Assembly: GCA_036925085.1 (NCBI GenBank)
Contig: JAUPFP010000003.1
Span: 6,858,479-6,922,478, forward strand
From: Brachycybe producta
Lineage: Eukaryota; Arthropoda; Diplopoda; Playtdesmida; Andrognathidae
Length of the DNA: 64,000 nucleotides
Reading direction: 5' to 3'
Shown here: one piece after another, positions 31,454 through 42,299 of the stretch
How the letters are laid out: every line of letters begins with the position of its first letter
Numbering within the stretch: the first letter of the stretch is position 1
Position numbers and translations under genes: made by a program
The notes under the pieces: model-generated
Told to the model about the DNA's origin: nothing
Databases searched by the model: none
What the model saw: the letters and a program-made list of their open reading frames with translations, nothing else

Positions 31454-33089
31454 TGTTACCTGTAGAATTCAGGTAACAAAATCTCACACTTTTTATTTTT
31501 TATTTTTGTGTAGAAATATAATACATAAACCAGTTCCTCCTCTTTCCCCCCCCCTTTTTTGTTTTTACCCAAACAAACACACAAAAGAAAAAACCGCCAC
31601 TTGAAAGAAATAGGCCTATCCAAAACCTTACTGTAGGCTAAACATAAAGTTTTAAAAGCAAAAATGCTCCCCTCTCAAAAACTTTTAAAGAAACAAAATT
31701 CTCCCCTATTTAAACTTAAAAAATCCCATTTATTACCCCTCCTTAAAATTCATTCTGCTTCTTAACTTCATTATATAACCCCTGTTGACTTTTATCCCCC
31801 TTCCTCTTCTCTTGAAAATACCCAGACATGAGAACTGTCTGGAGAATGAGGAAACAAACAAAATTCCCCCTCACAGCCCTAGGCCATCTAGCAACCCAAA
31901 CAAACAAGACCAAAACAGCCAAGTTCACACAAAAAACCCAGACAGGAAGAAAAAAATAAAAAATAATTTTTTGTATGTGTATGATGAAGAAACATGTAGA
32001 ATCTATGCCCCAACATAGATCTTGCATGGTTCTTTATGTATTTTAATATGTATGTGTCTACAAATTATGTAAATTAACCATTAACCAATGGGAAGCCTCC
32101 AGTGCAAGCCTATGAAGGCCATTTCCTATAAAATGGCCAAAAGTTGGCTCAGAAATTATTAGGACTTTGGCTTTTCAGCCATCTACACTGGAGACTTCTC
32201 AGCAGTGAATCTTCTACTAGGTAAGAGTATTTGAAGGAGACACATATCTGAGCACTGGTTTCCAAATCACTGGAGTACTGTGGTTCAGACTGTGTCTAAT
32301 CAAAATATTGCTTAACTACCTTGAGAAAGGATAGCTAAACTGATTTTTTGCAGTCTACAATTGGGGTACTATGGTGCTAAAAGTTTCCTTTCCTTTGGAG
32401 TACTGTTAGGCCTAAAAGTTTCCATTTGGAGTACTATAGAAACTATTGGTTTCCAATTATTTGGAGTACTGTAGTGACTATTGGTTTCCATACTTTGGAG
32501 TACTGTAGGACTTATTGGTTTCCAAGTTAGGAGTACTGTAGCTCCAAGGGTTCCCAGTGAGGAACTATAAAGAAAAATCAGTTTGGCTAGTGTGGAGGAT
32601 TCTACATCATCATGGATTTCTATATGTGGATTACATTTTATATGTAAGTGTTATATGTATTTTCTTTTACTATTATTTTTATTTTTTATTGACAATATTT
32701 AGCTTTTTATACTTTTATTTCATTTTAATGGTCATATTACTCATAGCCTTATTTTTCATTTTCTACACATTTTTTCAAATATTATAAACATGTAATTTCT
32801 CAAACCCAATTTTTAAGTTAATCTTATTGTAATATCAATTTTTGTTTAATTGATTAACCCTATGAAAAAATTCCTAAAATAATCCTTTTATAATATTTTG
32901 GTAAAGGTCATGTTAATCCCCATTTATATGTTTATATGAATTAAAATAAAATATTCTTTAACTTAAATAAAATTTGAGTCAATTTGATTTATTTTTTATG
33001 GGCCTTCATTGACCCCGAACCTTAAGTCAAAATTAACTTCAGTTGGTTATTTTCAACAATAAAGCTATACAGCCGGAAAACAACCAACA
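31454..33089 (+). repeat. 3' LTR of the provirus
   Basis: It matches the 5' LTR along its whole length. The differences are a poly-C run two longer near 31551, T for A at 31685, one C fewer near 31870, C for T at 31928, and a 2-bp AT insertion near 32928. It is followed by TATG, the target duplication. It carries the same TATA box, donor, phased repeats and AATAAA as the 5' LTR. Confidence 0.96.
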
Positions 33090-33093
33090 TATG

Positions 33094-33829
33094 TCACAGC
33101 CATTTAAATGTAAGTAAACCATTTAAAATTAAAAAATCTAATATTTTGGCTGAAAAAAAAATTATTAATTAAAAATTCAACAGTATATTTAATTATGGCT
33201 TTTTTGTTTTTTTATAGGAAACTAAAACAAGTTTACAAAATTCTTCTTTACATCTTTTAAGATTTTGTAGTTTTATAATATTCCTGTTTTTCGTTATTTT
33301 GGAAATTCTATTTTATAATTTGACAATGTGTAACTTTTTTTTATATACTATTAATAAAGGGTATTCAATTTTGTTTCTTATTTTCTTATTGTTCTTGTTT
33401 TTGTTTATTTTTTTAAATCAAAGGAAATTGTTGTTTATGATATTAGCTATTGAAGTTAAATTTATTTATAATAAAAATGAGTTCAAAACGTAAGTATATT
33501 CTAATTGCAGCCACCAAACTTAAAATTTTTCTTTAATAATTTTATAAAAAGAGAAAATTTTATCTTATAATTACATTTTTTACCAGTGAATTAAAACTAT
33601 TTTCAACAGTAGCATCTTTCATAACGTTTTAATATTCTTTACTGTCTTTTGTAACCTGATACTATTGTTTCATGGTCAGCTTGTACTATTTTTTTCATGG
33701 TCATTTTTCAGAAACTTGTACAATTTTAATGACATCTTTCATAACCTTGACCAATTTGGGTTGATGTCTTTCATGACTTTGTCCTACTTCTATATTATTG
33801 GTGCTTTGTTTTTGAGTCTTCATTGTGTA
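33094..33829. other. AT-rich host flank of the provirus
   Basis: No gene recognised. A GTAAGT donor-like site lies near 33111, shortly after the stop of the interrupted ORF. Low-complexity TTTT/ATTT runs dominate. Confidence 0.5.
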
Positions 33830-34494
33830 TTATCCCGACTGGACTGTTACAATATCCCAGTCATATTTTTCCCAAAACCTTATTGGACCAGGCTTCAATT
33901 CAAACTTACAAGGCTTACAAAACTTACAAGTAACTATATCTCCTCTATCCCACCTCTCAGGAATAGCACTAACTTTAACAGTAACTCCAGTCCTACAATG
34001 TAAGGTATGCTTTGCTAAGTCAGCTAGCCGATCTAAAACTTCCCCTCCAAACTGTCTACACACATCATTATCCCCCACTTGCAGAACAACTAAGACCTCC
34101 GCTTTTTCCCCACATACCATTCTCTTGATACATTCCTTAACATCTTTAATCTGAGCCCCTGTTAAACAAGCTACACTTTTCCTCTATCTTCACCCACCAC
34201 CCACTTATCTTATTCTGCAGCTAGAGCTGACCTAAACTTTCTTCTCTCTTTTTCTAAAACAACTCCCCAACCTACACCCCCAGTATTATGCTTAAGGGGT
34301 GTAGCAAAAGGCACAGATTCGTTGCTCTGTGAAGGGCCTGGCTGCGACTCAAACACAGCCAGCCTCTCCCTCAGCCAAGCCTTCTCTACCTCAAGCTGCA
34401 CCACCTTCTCCCTCAACTCATGTTCAACAACCTTCCCAGACTCAACCTGTTTTCCTCTACCTGCTTCCAACCTTAACTCTCCTAACAGTTTCAA
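33830..34494 (-). pseudogene. LINE ORF1-like relic (SGNH/esterase-type segment)
   Basis: Two minus-strand frames. The first (34210-34494) is a Glu/Arg/Leu-rich coiled coil (REKVVQLEVEKAWLRERLA) ending in an early stop. The second (from about 34180 down to 33830) reads ACLTGAQIKDVKECIKRMV, then VVLQVGDNDVC, then FGGEVLDRL. A G-A-x-I....V and VGDND-type pair resembles the GNH block of the esterase-like domain found in ORF1 of CR1/L2-type LINEs. Stops and a frameshift near 34150-34210 make it a relic. Assignment is tentative. Confidence 0.35.
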
Positions 34495-34499
34495 CTAGT

Positions 34500-35469
34500 T
34501 TCCCAACCTGAACTTGCTTTCCAGACATAGTATTAACCATTCTAACTTTCTAACAAATTTAGTTCCTAAAAAAACTCTGAATTAGAAACTAGATTCCAAA
34601 TAAAATGGCAATAAGAGAAATTTATGAAGCTTGATTTGTACCTATCTAGTATGGCTTCTCCAAACAAAAATGCAAAACAATGAGAAATTAGCGTTTTTTG
34701 GCAAAACGTTGATATCTCTCAAACCAATGTTCAGATTTTCAATCTGATTACACCAGCGTGTTCAGCAGGCAAAGTTCTATCGGATTCAATAATAAAATCA
34801 CTTCAAATGCTTAATGCTCTATTGCTTTTATATAATGTATCTGGCTGGCTAAATCGGCTAGCCTTACTGTATATATTGCTTACATGGTTTATGTAAGTGA
34901 ATACATTTTTATTTTTATGCATCAACCACTGTGTTGTGTCGTTATATCGGAGAGTAAGCCGTAGGATTTGGGATTATGGTGGGTAATCACTGCTTCCATT
35001 ACTGTCTTCAGTGGGCTATTCGTGTTGGTGCATGATGGAACCATGTGTTGGCCTGTAATGGACCAGTATACACTAAAGGAAAAAGTACTCACTAATGGTT
35101 GGAAATGTCATCCATTGTCCCCATATTAAAATAGAACTTGATTTAATTATACAAAACTACTAACTTATTTACACCTCATAAGTAATAAACTCAATCATTA
35201 ATGATATGAAAATCAAACACAGATCAGAACCACCATAACTTTGTGAGTGAGAACAAAAAAACAACAAAAAAAAGCAATCCCTGGTGCCCTCTAATTCTCA
35301 ACTACAATAATTCATTACAATTTTCCTTGGCTCCAAATTCAAACTTGACAATTCCAATGTACATAATAAAAATTAGAAATCACGTACAAATTATTTTTTT
35401 ACAGAACATCCACACTGGATAATTAAAACTATCATCAATTCCAACACAGCCCCAAGTTGGAGCCTGGCA
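34500..35469. other. AT-rich intergenic DNA, nothing recognised
   Basis: No ORF with protein-like composition, RNA gene or clear element end was seen in this stretch. Confidence 0.5.
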
Positions 35470-36219
35470 CAGTAAGTATCGGGCAAAAATCTTACTGGGG
35501 TATTGTAACGGACCAGTTGGGTTATTGCAATTGGTGGAGGTGCTGGGTATACATACCTTGCCTGTATGATCAAAGGACTGTGGTTTGACCATTCATTCTG
35601 TCAAACCAGCTACACAGCACTAGTACACTGCTGGGCATGGACTTTGGTCCATGGGACACAAGCAGAACATGGTGGAAAGTCAGTTTTACCATGAAGTACA
35701 AAAAACTACTGTCGATTGACCACGGGATGCGGATTTTCATCTGTGAAACTGCACAATCTATGTTTCTAACAATTCGTGTTTTACGGACTTGGTCCATGGA
35801 TTTACCATTTAGAATGGTGGAATTCCATTTCCTTGGTGTTTTAGCCATGTTTGACTGTGATGGCACAGTGGATGGTGGCTTAAACCACAGTTCTGCTGAT
35901 CGCAAGTCAGGGAACCGGTAGGGATGCAGAGTGGGAGTAGCGCTACCATGATGCTGACCATCCAAGTAGGATGAATGGTGAGGTGGCACCTAGCAGTAGC
36001 ATGGACAGTGACACTACTGTAGAGGAAGGCACCATGGGCTGTGTGAGGCAGCTCGCCAGGGATGAATTCGGTTGTACCCTGGCGAGACTGGTTGGGGAGT
36101 TCCTCTTCCATTCGGTCAGCAGCCAAGGGTCCGAATGGCAGAACCCTTGGAAGCTGACGAGATGATTTGGCAGTTTCTTTGCCAGTTCGAAGCACAAGCT
36201 TGGGGCTCAGCACTGGATA
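35470..36219 (+). pseudogene. 5' end of a gypsy family B relic (LTR end, PBS, leader, gag start)
   Basis: The end of a family B LTR (GGGGTATTGTAACGGACCAG...TTATTGCA, ending 35529) is followed by TTGGTGGAGGTGCTGGGTA, the same primer-binding-like block found minus-strand at 49536 and 53360. Then comes a worn leader with GGACTTTGGTCCATGG-type hairpin words (compare ACGGACAAAAGTCCGT) and a broken gag start. This is a plus-strand copy, cut off at 36219 by an LTR of the provirus family. Confidence 0.6.
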
Positions 36220-37720
36220 TGTTGCCTGTGGAATTCAGGTAACAAAGTTACAAACCTTTTTAAATTACATACACTAAATAAAAGATTTTCCTCCTCTTTC
36301 CCTCTCACTTTATTTGGTTTTCTGGTAGCAAAATAGAAAAAAACTGCCACTTGCATAAAATAGGCCTATCTATTGAAACAATAAGCCCAGGAGCAATCCT
36401 GGCTCGTTTTGTCTGGAATTGGCATAGAGCTTTGTCAACACTCTGTACTAACGTACAGAGGTTTGACCTAGTTCTATCAGCTGATGATGCCAATATCCTG
36501 TTTGGGGTCACTCCCAGTCCCACCCCTTCATACAAAGAGATCGTCCTGACAAGCGCCAGCATTAAGTCTATGGGGTTGAAACTTTCTATTGTAAGTTTGT
36601 TTTGATTTAAGATGAGTTATGTTTTTATATTTTGTTGACCACTGGTCAATCATGTTGATTGGCCAGTTTGGTTTTTACTTTTGTTTTTACGCAATCAGGG
36701 GATACTGAGAAAGTGTTCTCAGTATCCTCTTTTTGGGTATAAAAGGCTGTGTATTTTTATGTTTGTTAAGCACTCGAGACAATGAATCTATGCTCAAGTT
36801 TGTTCAGAAGAACAGTCTTTTTGAAGACTAAACAGAGAATCTTTGGAACTCTTAAGCCACTGTCACTATGCTCAAGTTTGTCCAAGAAATAACGAATGAT
36901 GTAAATAAACTGTTATTACACTTAAAATAGTTGCCATATCTTATTTTATAATTTGTGAATCAAATGAAGAACTTCAACATTTTGCCATCTAGGACTGTCA
37001 ACCTAGGTGTAAACCTGGATCTCCAGCCATAGATGAAACTTCAGAAGACAACACGATCCAACCGCTTTTAACGGGCAAAAGCCCGAGGAGTAGCAGACGA
37101 CAAAAGATCCTTAAGACTGTAAAGGTTCTTGTGAGAGGAACTTGTGAGGAAACAAACGGGCCTAATTTGTTCCCTTCCTCCCGAACCAGAGTATGATTAG
37201 TGGCCTAGCCAACCACTTTCTGATCGCTCGAAAGAGCGCTTTGATACTTTTTGACAATTCTATTCACCCCATGAATGTGGTTCGTTACACTACAACATGG
37301 GCCTATGTACGGTGGTCTAGAGAGAAATTACCTAAAGCCAAATTGGTCCCCTCTGAAAAACTTTTTCAAGAAACAAAGTTCTCCCTTTTAACTTTAAACC
37401 CCTATTCATTCACCCTCTTTTTTCCCAAAGTGTTTTCTTCTCAACTATTGTCAGTCCTTATTATATAACCCCTGTTTGCTTTTATCCCCCCTTCCTCTTC
37501 TCTTAATAATACCCAAAATAGACAAAGAGAACTGTCTGGAAAGTGGTGAAAAAACAAAATTCTGCACTCACAGCCCTATTCTACCTAGAAACTCAGACAA
37601 AAAAACAGCCCAGTTCACACCAAAAACTCCAAACAGGATGAAAAATAAATAATTTTTTTTGTATGTGTATTATGAAGAAACATGTAGAATCTACACCCCA
37701 ACATAGATCCTACATGATTC
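36220..37720 (+). repeat. Older, interrupted LTR of the provirus family
   Basis: It begins TGTTGCCTGTGGAATTCAGG, matching the provirus LTR start, and follows it to AATAGGCCTATC at about 36371. It resumes near 37330 (CCCCTCTGAAAAACTTTTTCAAG) and continues to CTACATGATTC at about 37720, where a CT-rich microsatellite replaces the rest. Roughly 10-15 percent mismatches by eye make this much older than the provirus, so the family has been active more than once. Confidence 0.75.
36372..37330 (+). mobile_element. Unidentified insertion inside the older LTR
   Basis: About 0.95 kb with no counterpart in the intact LTRs. It holds TATAAAA at 36738-36744, a duplicated phrase CTATGCTCAAGTTTGT (36789 and 36867), AATAAAC at about 36902 and ATTTTGCCATCTAGGAC at about 36980. 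TATA, poly(A) signal and a primer-site-like sequence in this order suggest an LTR plus leader of another retroelement. Short open stretches at 36351-36605 and 37193-37340 match nothing that I recognise. Confidence 0.4.
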
Positions 37721-37815
37721 TTTTTCTTTCTCTCTCTCTCTTTCCCTCTCTCTCACTTTCTCTCTTTCCCTCTCACTTTCTCTCTCTCTCTCTTTCCCTC
37801 TCTCACTTTCTCTCA
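37721..37815. repeat. CT-rich microsatellite
   Basis: Runs of TCTCTCTC, TTTCCC and CACTTTCTC, a polypyrimidine tract on the plus strand, sit at the boundary between AT-rich DNA and the GC-rich nest of gypsy relics. Confidence 0.95.
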
Positions 37816-38930
37816 TGGTTGATCAACAGGCCAGGCAGCCCCTGGGGCTCCCTCAGGATGAGCCAGGGTCTCAGAAGGAAGGCTCACTGCCGACGTGAAT
37901 TTTGCCATGGCAGCTTCCTTCGGGCTTTCATCCTAGCAGTGTACCTAGCAGCACCGGACTTCTTGAATTTTGAACCATCCTTACGGTACTGCTGGGTAGG
38001 GAACTCCCAGATAGCCTGCTTCTGCCTCCCTGAAGGGTCGACCTGAATTGGACTGTCCTTTCTGGCTGGAGTTCCCTCCCGGGATCTGGTCAGTGACCAT
38101 TTACCCGGGGAGGCCGATCCTCTCCCTTCAGACTCCAGAGTACTCTGAAGAGAAGATACGTCAGCCTCTCCACTGCCGAAAGAAGGGCACCACGTCATCC
38201 TCTGTGGTGTCCATTCCCGCCTCCATGTACCATGACCAGGGTACCTTCCAAGGAGGTATCCCTGCTTTCCTCAGCCAGGGTAGCCAATTCTAGCCAGCTT
38301 TGGTCCGCAGGAGTAACAAGCTTTGTCAGGGAGGTAGCTACTAAACCGGTAGCCGAAAAATCGCTTTCCGGCCGGGCAAGCACCATGGTACACGGCCGTA
38401 GCCATCCCCGACAGTAATCGCCCGGTCGGAACCGGCCAAAAACCTTTTCAGCCGGCCCAAAACCTGCAATTTCTGGTTCGGTACCTTGGGCGGTGATTTC
38501 TACGGGTTTTCACCGTGTAAAATCCCGTTTTCACCGTGTAAAATCTTATTTCCACCGTGCATAACCCGTGACTCACGGTAAAAACCGTCCCTCACGGGAG
38601 TCGCACGGTCGGAATCAACCAAATAAATGTTTGGACCGTCCAAAACCCGTACCAATGATTCAGATGATAAGGGGAGAGGTTTCCATGGATTCGCACCGTG
38701 TAAAACCTCTTTCTGCCCATTAGAACACCATGGTCTACAGTCTAAACCATTCTCCACGGTGGTTTCACGGGCAGAACTGGGAAAAAACACCTTTCGACCG
38801 TCCAAACTCCGTAGAACCTGGTATTCACCAAGTCCCACGGTGTTCGGGCGGTCTTTTGCCGGTAAAAACATGTTTTTTGCTAACATTAACGGCAAACGAC
38901 CGTCTTCATTTAATTTGATAAACAAGCTTG
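37816..38930 (-). pseudogene. Gypsy relic: gag-like segment and hairpin-rich leader
   Basis: 37884-38198 on the minus strand has an open, Arg/Lys/Ser-rich segment with no clear knuckle. From 38490 to 38930 the DNA consists of ACCGTG, CACGGT and CGGTAAAA words like the leaders at 48850-49400 and 52670-53340, but with few complete hairpins. Order and strand agree with the other family B copies (leader right of gag on the minus strand). It is too decayed to define ends. Confidence 0.45.
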
Positions 38931-39099
38931 CACTTAGCTGCTAACTCTACGGGTACAACAGGTAACAGCGGCGGCTTGGCGGCTAAAACATCATTAGCCA
39001 CCTCTACTACCTCCACCCATTTCTCCCTGGGCAACAGCCATCTGTCCATGACAGACAGGCGGAGTCCTATCCAGGGGTCTCTGGGGGCTCAATTTTTAT

Positions 39100-39292
39100 T
39101 TCTTCAAACCAGGCTGTCATCCCACTCCAGGGATCGGCCTGCTCTCTCCCACCAGGGCAGAGACTCCAAATTCTGACGAGCACGCTCCTCCACGGCTTGC
39201 TGGTCAGGCAAGTCACGGACCGGACCGTTAGGAAGGAGATTATCAATCCCCAACCTAGGTTCGCGGACAAACAACAACTGGTACAGAGACAC
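39100..39292 (-). pseudogene. Integrase C-terminal fragment, gypsy family B
   Basis: The minus strand reads SLYQLLFVREPRLGIDNLLP, the typical end of the Ty3/gypsy integrase core (P-Y-x-L-L-F-G-R-x-P-R-L-P), then VRDLPDQQAVEERARQ. A similar GTIDN-IPNGLVR snippet lies minus-strand at 54150-54210. It is only a fragment, cut on its right by the family C LTR. Confidence 0.65.
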
Positions 39293-39330
39293 TTCTGTGC
39301 TCTCTTACACTGCAGTTCATTTTAACCTCA

Positions 39331-39927
39331 CCCGCACGGAGAAGATTCGAGTTGCAGACAGAGTTGGATGGAGACAGATCGTGGTCACTCCTCTGCATGG
39401 GGGTGAAATCGATGCAGGAGAGTGGCGGCCATCTCTCTCTCTTCCGGTTGATGCTGATGTACATCTCCTTTCGGTATCCCGACAAGAGAAGATGTTGTAG
39501 CTGCTGAGAATCGTATAACTCTTGCCCTGTGGAGTCTCCGGCCTCTGAAGAGAAGTTGGTTACATTACAGAAGGACAACGCTGTTTCTTGTTATAACACT
39601 CTTTATTCATCACTTGTAAGAAACACAGAATACAAGGATGAATATGTAAAATGCTAACGGTGCGTCCTCAGGCCCATGATTCGGAATTTATCACGGAATA
39701 CAGGCAAAGGACAAGAACCAAAGACAAAAAGGAGCACGGTCCTTTTATACCTTGGACCTGTGTACACCTGCGAGGTGTAACCAGGTCCAAGTGACCATGG
39801 TCCTATTTGTATCAGTCCGCCGCTTGGGTATGAGTCAGAAAGGTGAGTCAGAGGGGAGGGAGGGACGGTTGAGTTGTTTACCCCCGGGCTATGGTTTTGG
39901 CGGGATCACGATTTACAGGGTGTTACA
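39331..39927 (-). repeat. Family C LTR copy C2 (minus orientation)
   Basis: On the minus strand it runs from TGTAACACCCTG at 39927 through GGTATAAAAGG near 39742-39752 and an AATAAAG near 39605. It ends near the AGAAGATTCGAGTT block. It is homologous to 3886-4489 over its length and to 42020-42285 for its first 265 bp. The three-part order supports an LTR. The inner end is uncertain. Confidence 0.65.
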
Positions 39928-40349
39928 TACCCTCCAACTTTGCTTGGAGTATGTCCTCGTACTCCAGCCAAGGGTGGAAGGTTTTCAAGTTACTCAGCGG
40001 GGAGACATGGGTGGATCCTGTGGACCGTGGACCGTGCATAGAGGTAGTTATGGAGAGGCACTGGCACCGAAGTGTCAGCGCCCCTTAAAAGTGAAAAAAG
40101 GCTGAAAACACACAAAAGAGGCAAACACAATTAATACTCGCTGAGTGGCGAGTCCCTATGGAAATTTAAAAGAAATGCTTATTTATACAAAGGAGTTACA
40201 ACGTATTTTATTTTTTTATAATTTTTTGGTAATGCCACACGGATGGGTGGCAACCACACGAGTACATGTGGTGTGCAGCTATCCCTGCTGCGGAGGGTGG
40301 GGAGGTAGGGGTGTTAATCGTAGGGGTGGTAATCCCACCGAAACTGACC

Positions 40350-41475
40350 TCATCGGTAGCTGGATGCAGCAGACAGCCATTGACCCTGGTCGTCGGAGAG
40401 ATCCCGGTGGAAGATATTAAAGATGTCCCGATCTCCAATGATCTTACGGGAGGACCGTTTGTTGAAAAGTGTAGCCCAAGCGGCGTCCCACAAGATGGCG
40501 ATCCGATAACGGGGATCCAGTTCCGGGATGTAGTGGCGACTAGTGCGGAACGTCTGCCCGGCTGGCAATCCGAAGACGGAGTTGACGAAAGCCTCCAAAA
40601 GGGCTTCCGTGGCCCCATCGATGGCATCTCTGGCGAAACTGATGGTTTCAACAATCCGTCTCCTTGGGAAGACGATGGTAATGAGGACACTTGTCAGGTG
40701 AGAGAGTCCCACAACATATCGCTCCCGGAGGGGGAGGTCCAGACGAGGGAACCCTTCCGCCAAAGAAAAGTGGCCTATGTAAAGGGTGTTGGCCGAGCGC
40801 ACTTCGCGCTGCCATGTGACCCACCGATTGTTGAGTAACCTCTCGCCGGAGGTGGCTGCACAGAACGGACGGTCCAGCAGTAACCGCCCCAGAGTAGCCC
40901 CGGCAGGAGGTACAGTGGGCGGCACGGCTGGTCGGGCTGGTGTTGGAGCCACAGGTTCCAGGGGAACCGATGCGCCTGTGATAGGCCTGGCATGGCGCAG
41001 GGCGGACCGGGCCATATCGCGGGCCCGCTGACATAGTCGCTTCGATGCTGATTTCCTACTCAGCACTTCTAGTGGCTTGGCACTTCCTGGTGGACGGCCC
41101 AGTGCCTCCAGGGGGTCACCTCCCTTTTGCATGACACCTTGCAGAAGGTCTGTGATGGCATTCTGCTTTTTCAAGAAGGCGGCACACTTGGCGGAAGGTG
41201 GCGGCATTAAAGGTGTGGGCGTATGTCTTCCAGAAGGGCGACCCAGAGGTGGCGGAGGAGAGCAATGCGGGACCCGATTGGATGGGCCCCGAGTCTCATA
41301 GCGACGGTCACGGTCCAGTTGGATGCGTAGGTCCTGTAGATCCTGCCTGGCCCTTGGGTCGAAGTTATTGTGCGGCGGAGGGCCGCGTCCAGAGGAACCA
41401 CGTTCCTGCTGGCTTCTTCCGTCGGGTCGGCATCGGGGTGAAGGTTGGGAACCACGAGGCGAAGAGCGACGTGGC
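40350..41475 (-). pseudogene. Large GC-rich ORF of a non-autonomous element, unknown family
   Basis: On the minus strand the frame is open from about 41475 to 40350 (roughly 370 codons); the Met at 41207 is internal. It reads GSSGRGPPPHNNFDPRARQD, then LRIQLDRDRR, a Pro-rich linker, then a compact domain starting RWVTWQREVRSANTLYIGHF and ending HYIPELDPRYRIAILWDAAW. No RT, protease, knuckle or catalytic motif was seen, and I do not recognise the fold. Upstream (41595-42122) another minus frame begins inside the LTR piece and encodes MGLRTLQLELQREAVFRQAA plus a Pro/Ser-rich stretch, probably the N-terminal part separated by a frameshift. It could be a diverged Gag (TR-GAG element) or a captured gene. 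Confidence 0.45.
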
Positions 41476-41594
41476 TACGGCCGTAGAAGAGTCTCGAGTT
41501 GAATGGTGGCCCCTGTAGGCCTGTTGAGGCTCCTTGGGGCGAGCCCCAGTGGAAACCTGAACACCAACAGGTCGGGGAACCACCACTACTGATG

Positions 41595-42122
41595 CTAATG
41601 TCGGGGTTGGTGCGGCGATCTCCTTGCGTGGAGGCATGGCACATCGGGAACTTGGTGGTGACATAATGGTGTATGAGGAGGAGGTGGCGGAGAGATAGAC
41701 GGCACTGGTGAGTGGTGTCGGAATGGCTCCGGTGGCGTTACAGATGGGGAAGGAGACGTAGAGAGGCTAGTCAACAGGGTTGCTGGAGAGTTCAAGGACG
41801 GCGGTGATGGCGTGGCCGATGACGAAGCTTGGGCGGCCTCTTGGAGTCGGGCCTCGATTTGCCGGAGCTCCTCCTTCGGGAGTTGCGCCGTGCAAGGCAG
41901 ACCCAGCTCGATGAGGCGGACGCAAACCGTGCGGAGGTATGCCAGGTTGGCCTTCCCTTCCTTCTTGTCTTTTGCTGCCTGGCGGAAAACAGCCTCCCTT
42001 TGTAGCTCCAACTGGAGCGTCCTCAGGCCCATGATTCGGAATTTATCACGGAATACAGGCAAAGGACAAGAACTAAAGACAAAGAGGAGCGCGGTCCTTT
42101 TATACCTTGGACCTGTGTACAC
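41595..42122 (-). pseudogene. N-terminal part of the same unknown ORF, starting in the LTR
   Basis: A minus-strand frame whose likely start ATG (MGLRTLQLELQREA) uses an ATG provided by the LTR sequence GAATCATGGGCCTGAGGAC. A helical Lys/Glu/Gln-rich segment (KDKKEGKANLAYLRTVCVRL, then PKEELRQIEARLQEAAQ) follows, then Ser/Pro/Thr repeats. The frame ends before joining the 41475-40350 domain; a frameshift near 41480-41650 is inferred because protein-like reading continues in other frames. Confidence 0.4.
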
Positions 42123-42285
42123 CTGCGAGGTGTAACCAGGTCCAAGTGACCATGGTCCTATTTGTATCAGTCCGCCGCTTGGGTATGAGTCAGAAAGGTG
42201 GGTCAGAGGGGAGGGAGAGACGGTTGATAGTTGTTTACCCCCCGGGCTATGGCTTTGGCGGGATCACGATTTACAGGGTGTTACA
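42020..42285 (-). repeat. Family C LTR fragment C3, right side of the unknown element
   Basis: 265 bp nearly identical to the TGTAACACCC...GGGCCTGAGGACGC part of copy C2, including the GGTATAAAAGG box. Homology to C2 stops sharply after GAGGACG, where coding sequence begins. With C2 at 39331-39927 in the same orientation it brackets the unknown ORF. Confidence 0.75.
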
Positions 42286-42299
42286 CATACCATATGAGG

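Larger units (their letters stand above)
21026..33089 (+). mobile_element. Young env-bearing Ty3/gypsy (errantivirus-like) provirus, 12.06 kb
   Basis: A full-length LTR retrotransposon/endogenous retrovirus. The LTRs are 1633 and 1636 bp, both TGTTACC...CCAACA, flanked by the 4-bp duplication TATG (21022-21025 and 33090-33093), which has the YRYR pattern preferred by errantiviruses. Order: PBS, ORF0 with GTSF1-like zinc finger, gag, protease, RT/RNase H/integrase, two-part env, two accessory ORFs, PPT. The LTRs differ by 2 substitutions (21255/31685 and 21499/31928) plus 3 short indels, so insertion was recent. Integrase after RNase H places it in Ty3/gypsy. The three interruptions in the coding chain are a programmed -1 frameshift signal, an in-frame TAA between protease and RT, and a stop/start overlap in env. 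The latter two could be lesions or recoding sites. Confidence 0.95.

Noticed and set aside
37663..38046. A plus-strand ORF rich in Ser/Leu/Phe
   Set aside because: Translation of the CT microsatellite and the opposite strand of a gypsy relic.
41205..41209. A TAATG stop/start overlap on the minus strand in the unknown GC-rich ORF, like that in env
   Set aside because: The downstream frame is open well upstream of that ATG (to about 41475) and reads as natural protein there, so the overlap is coincidental and not a coupling signal.
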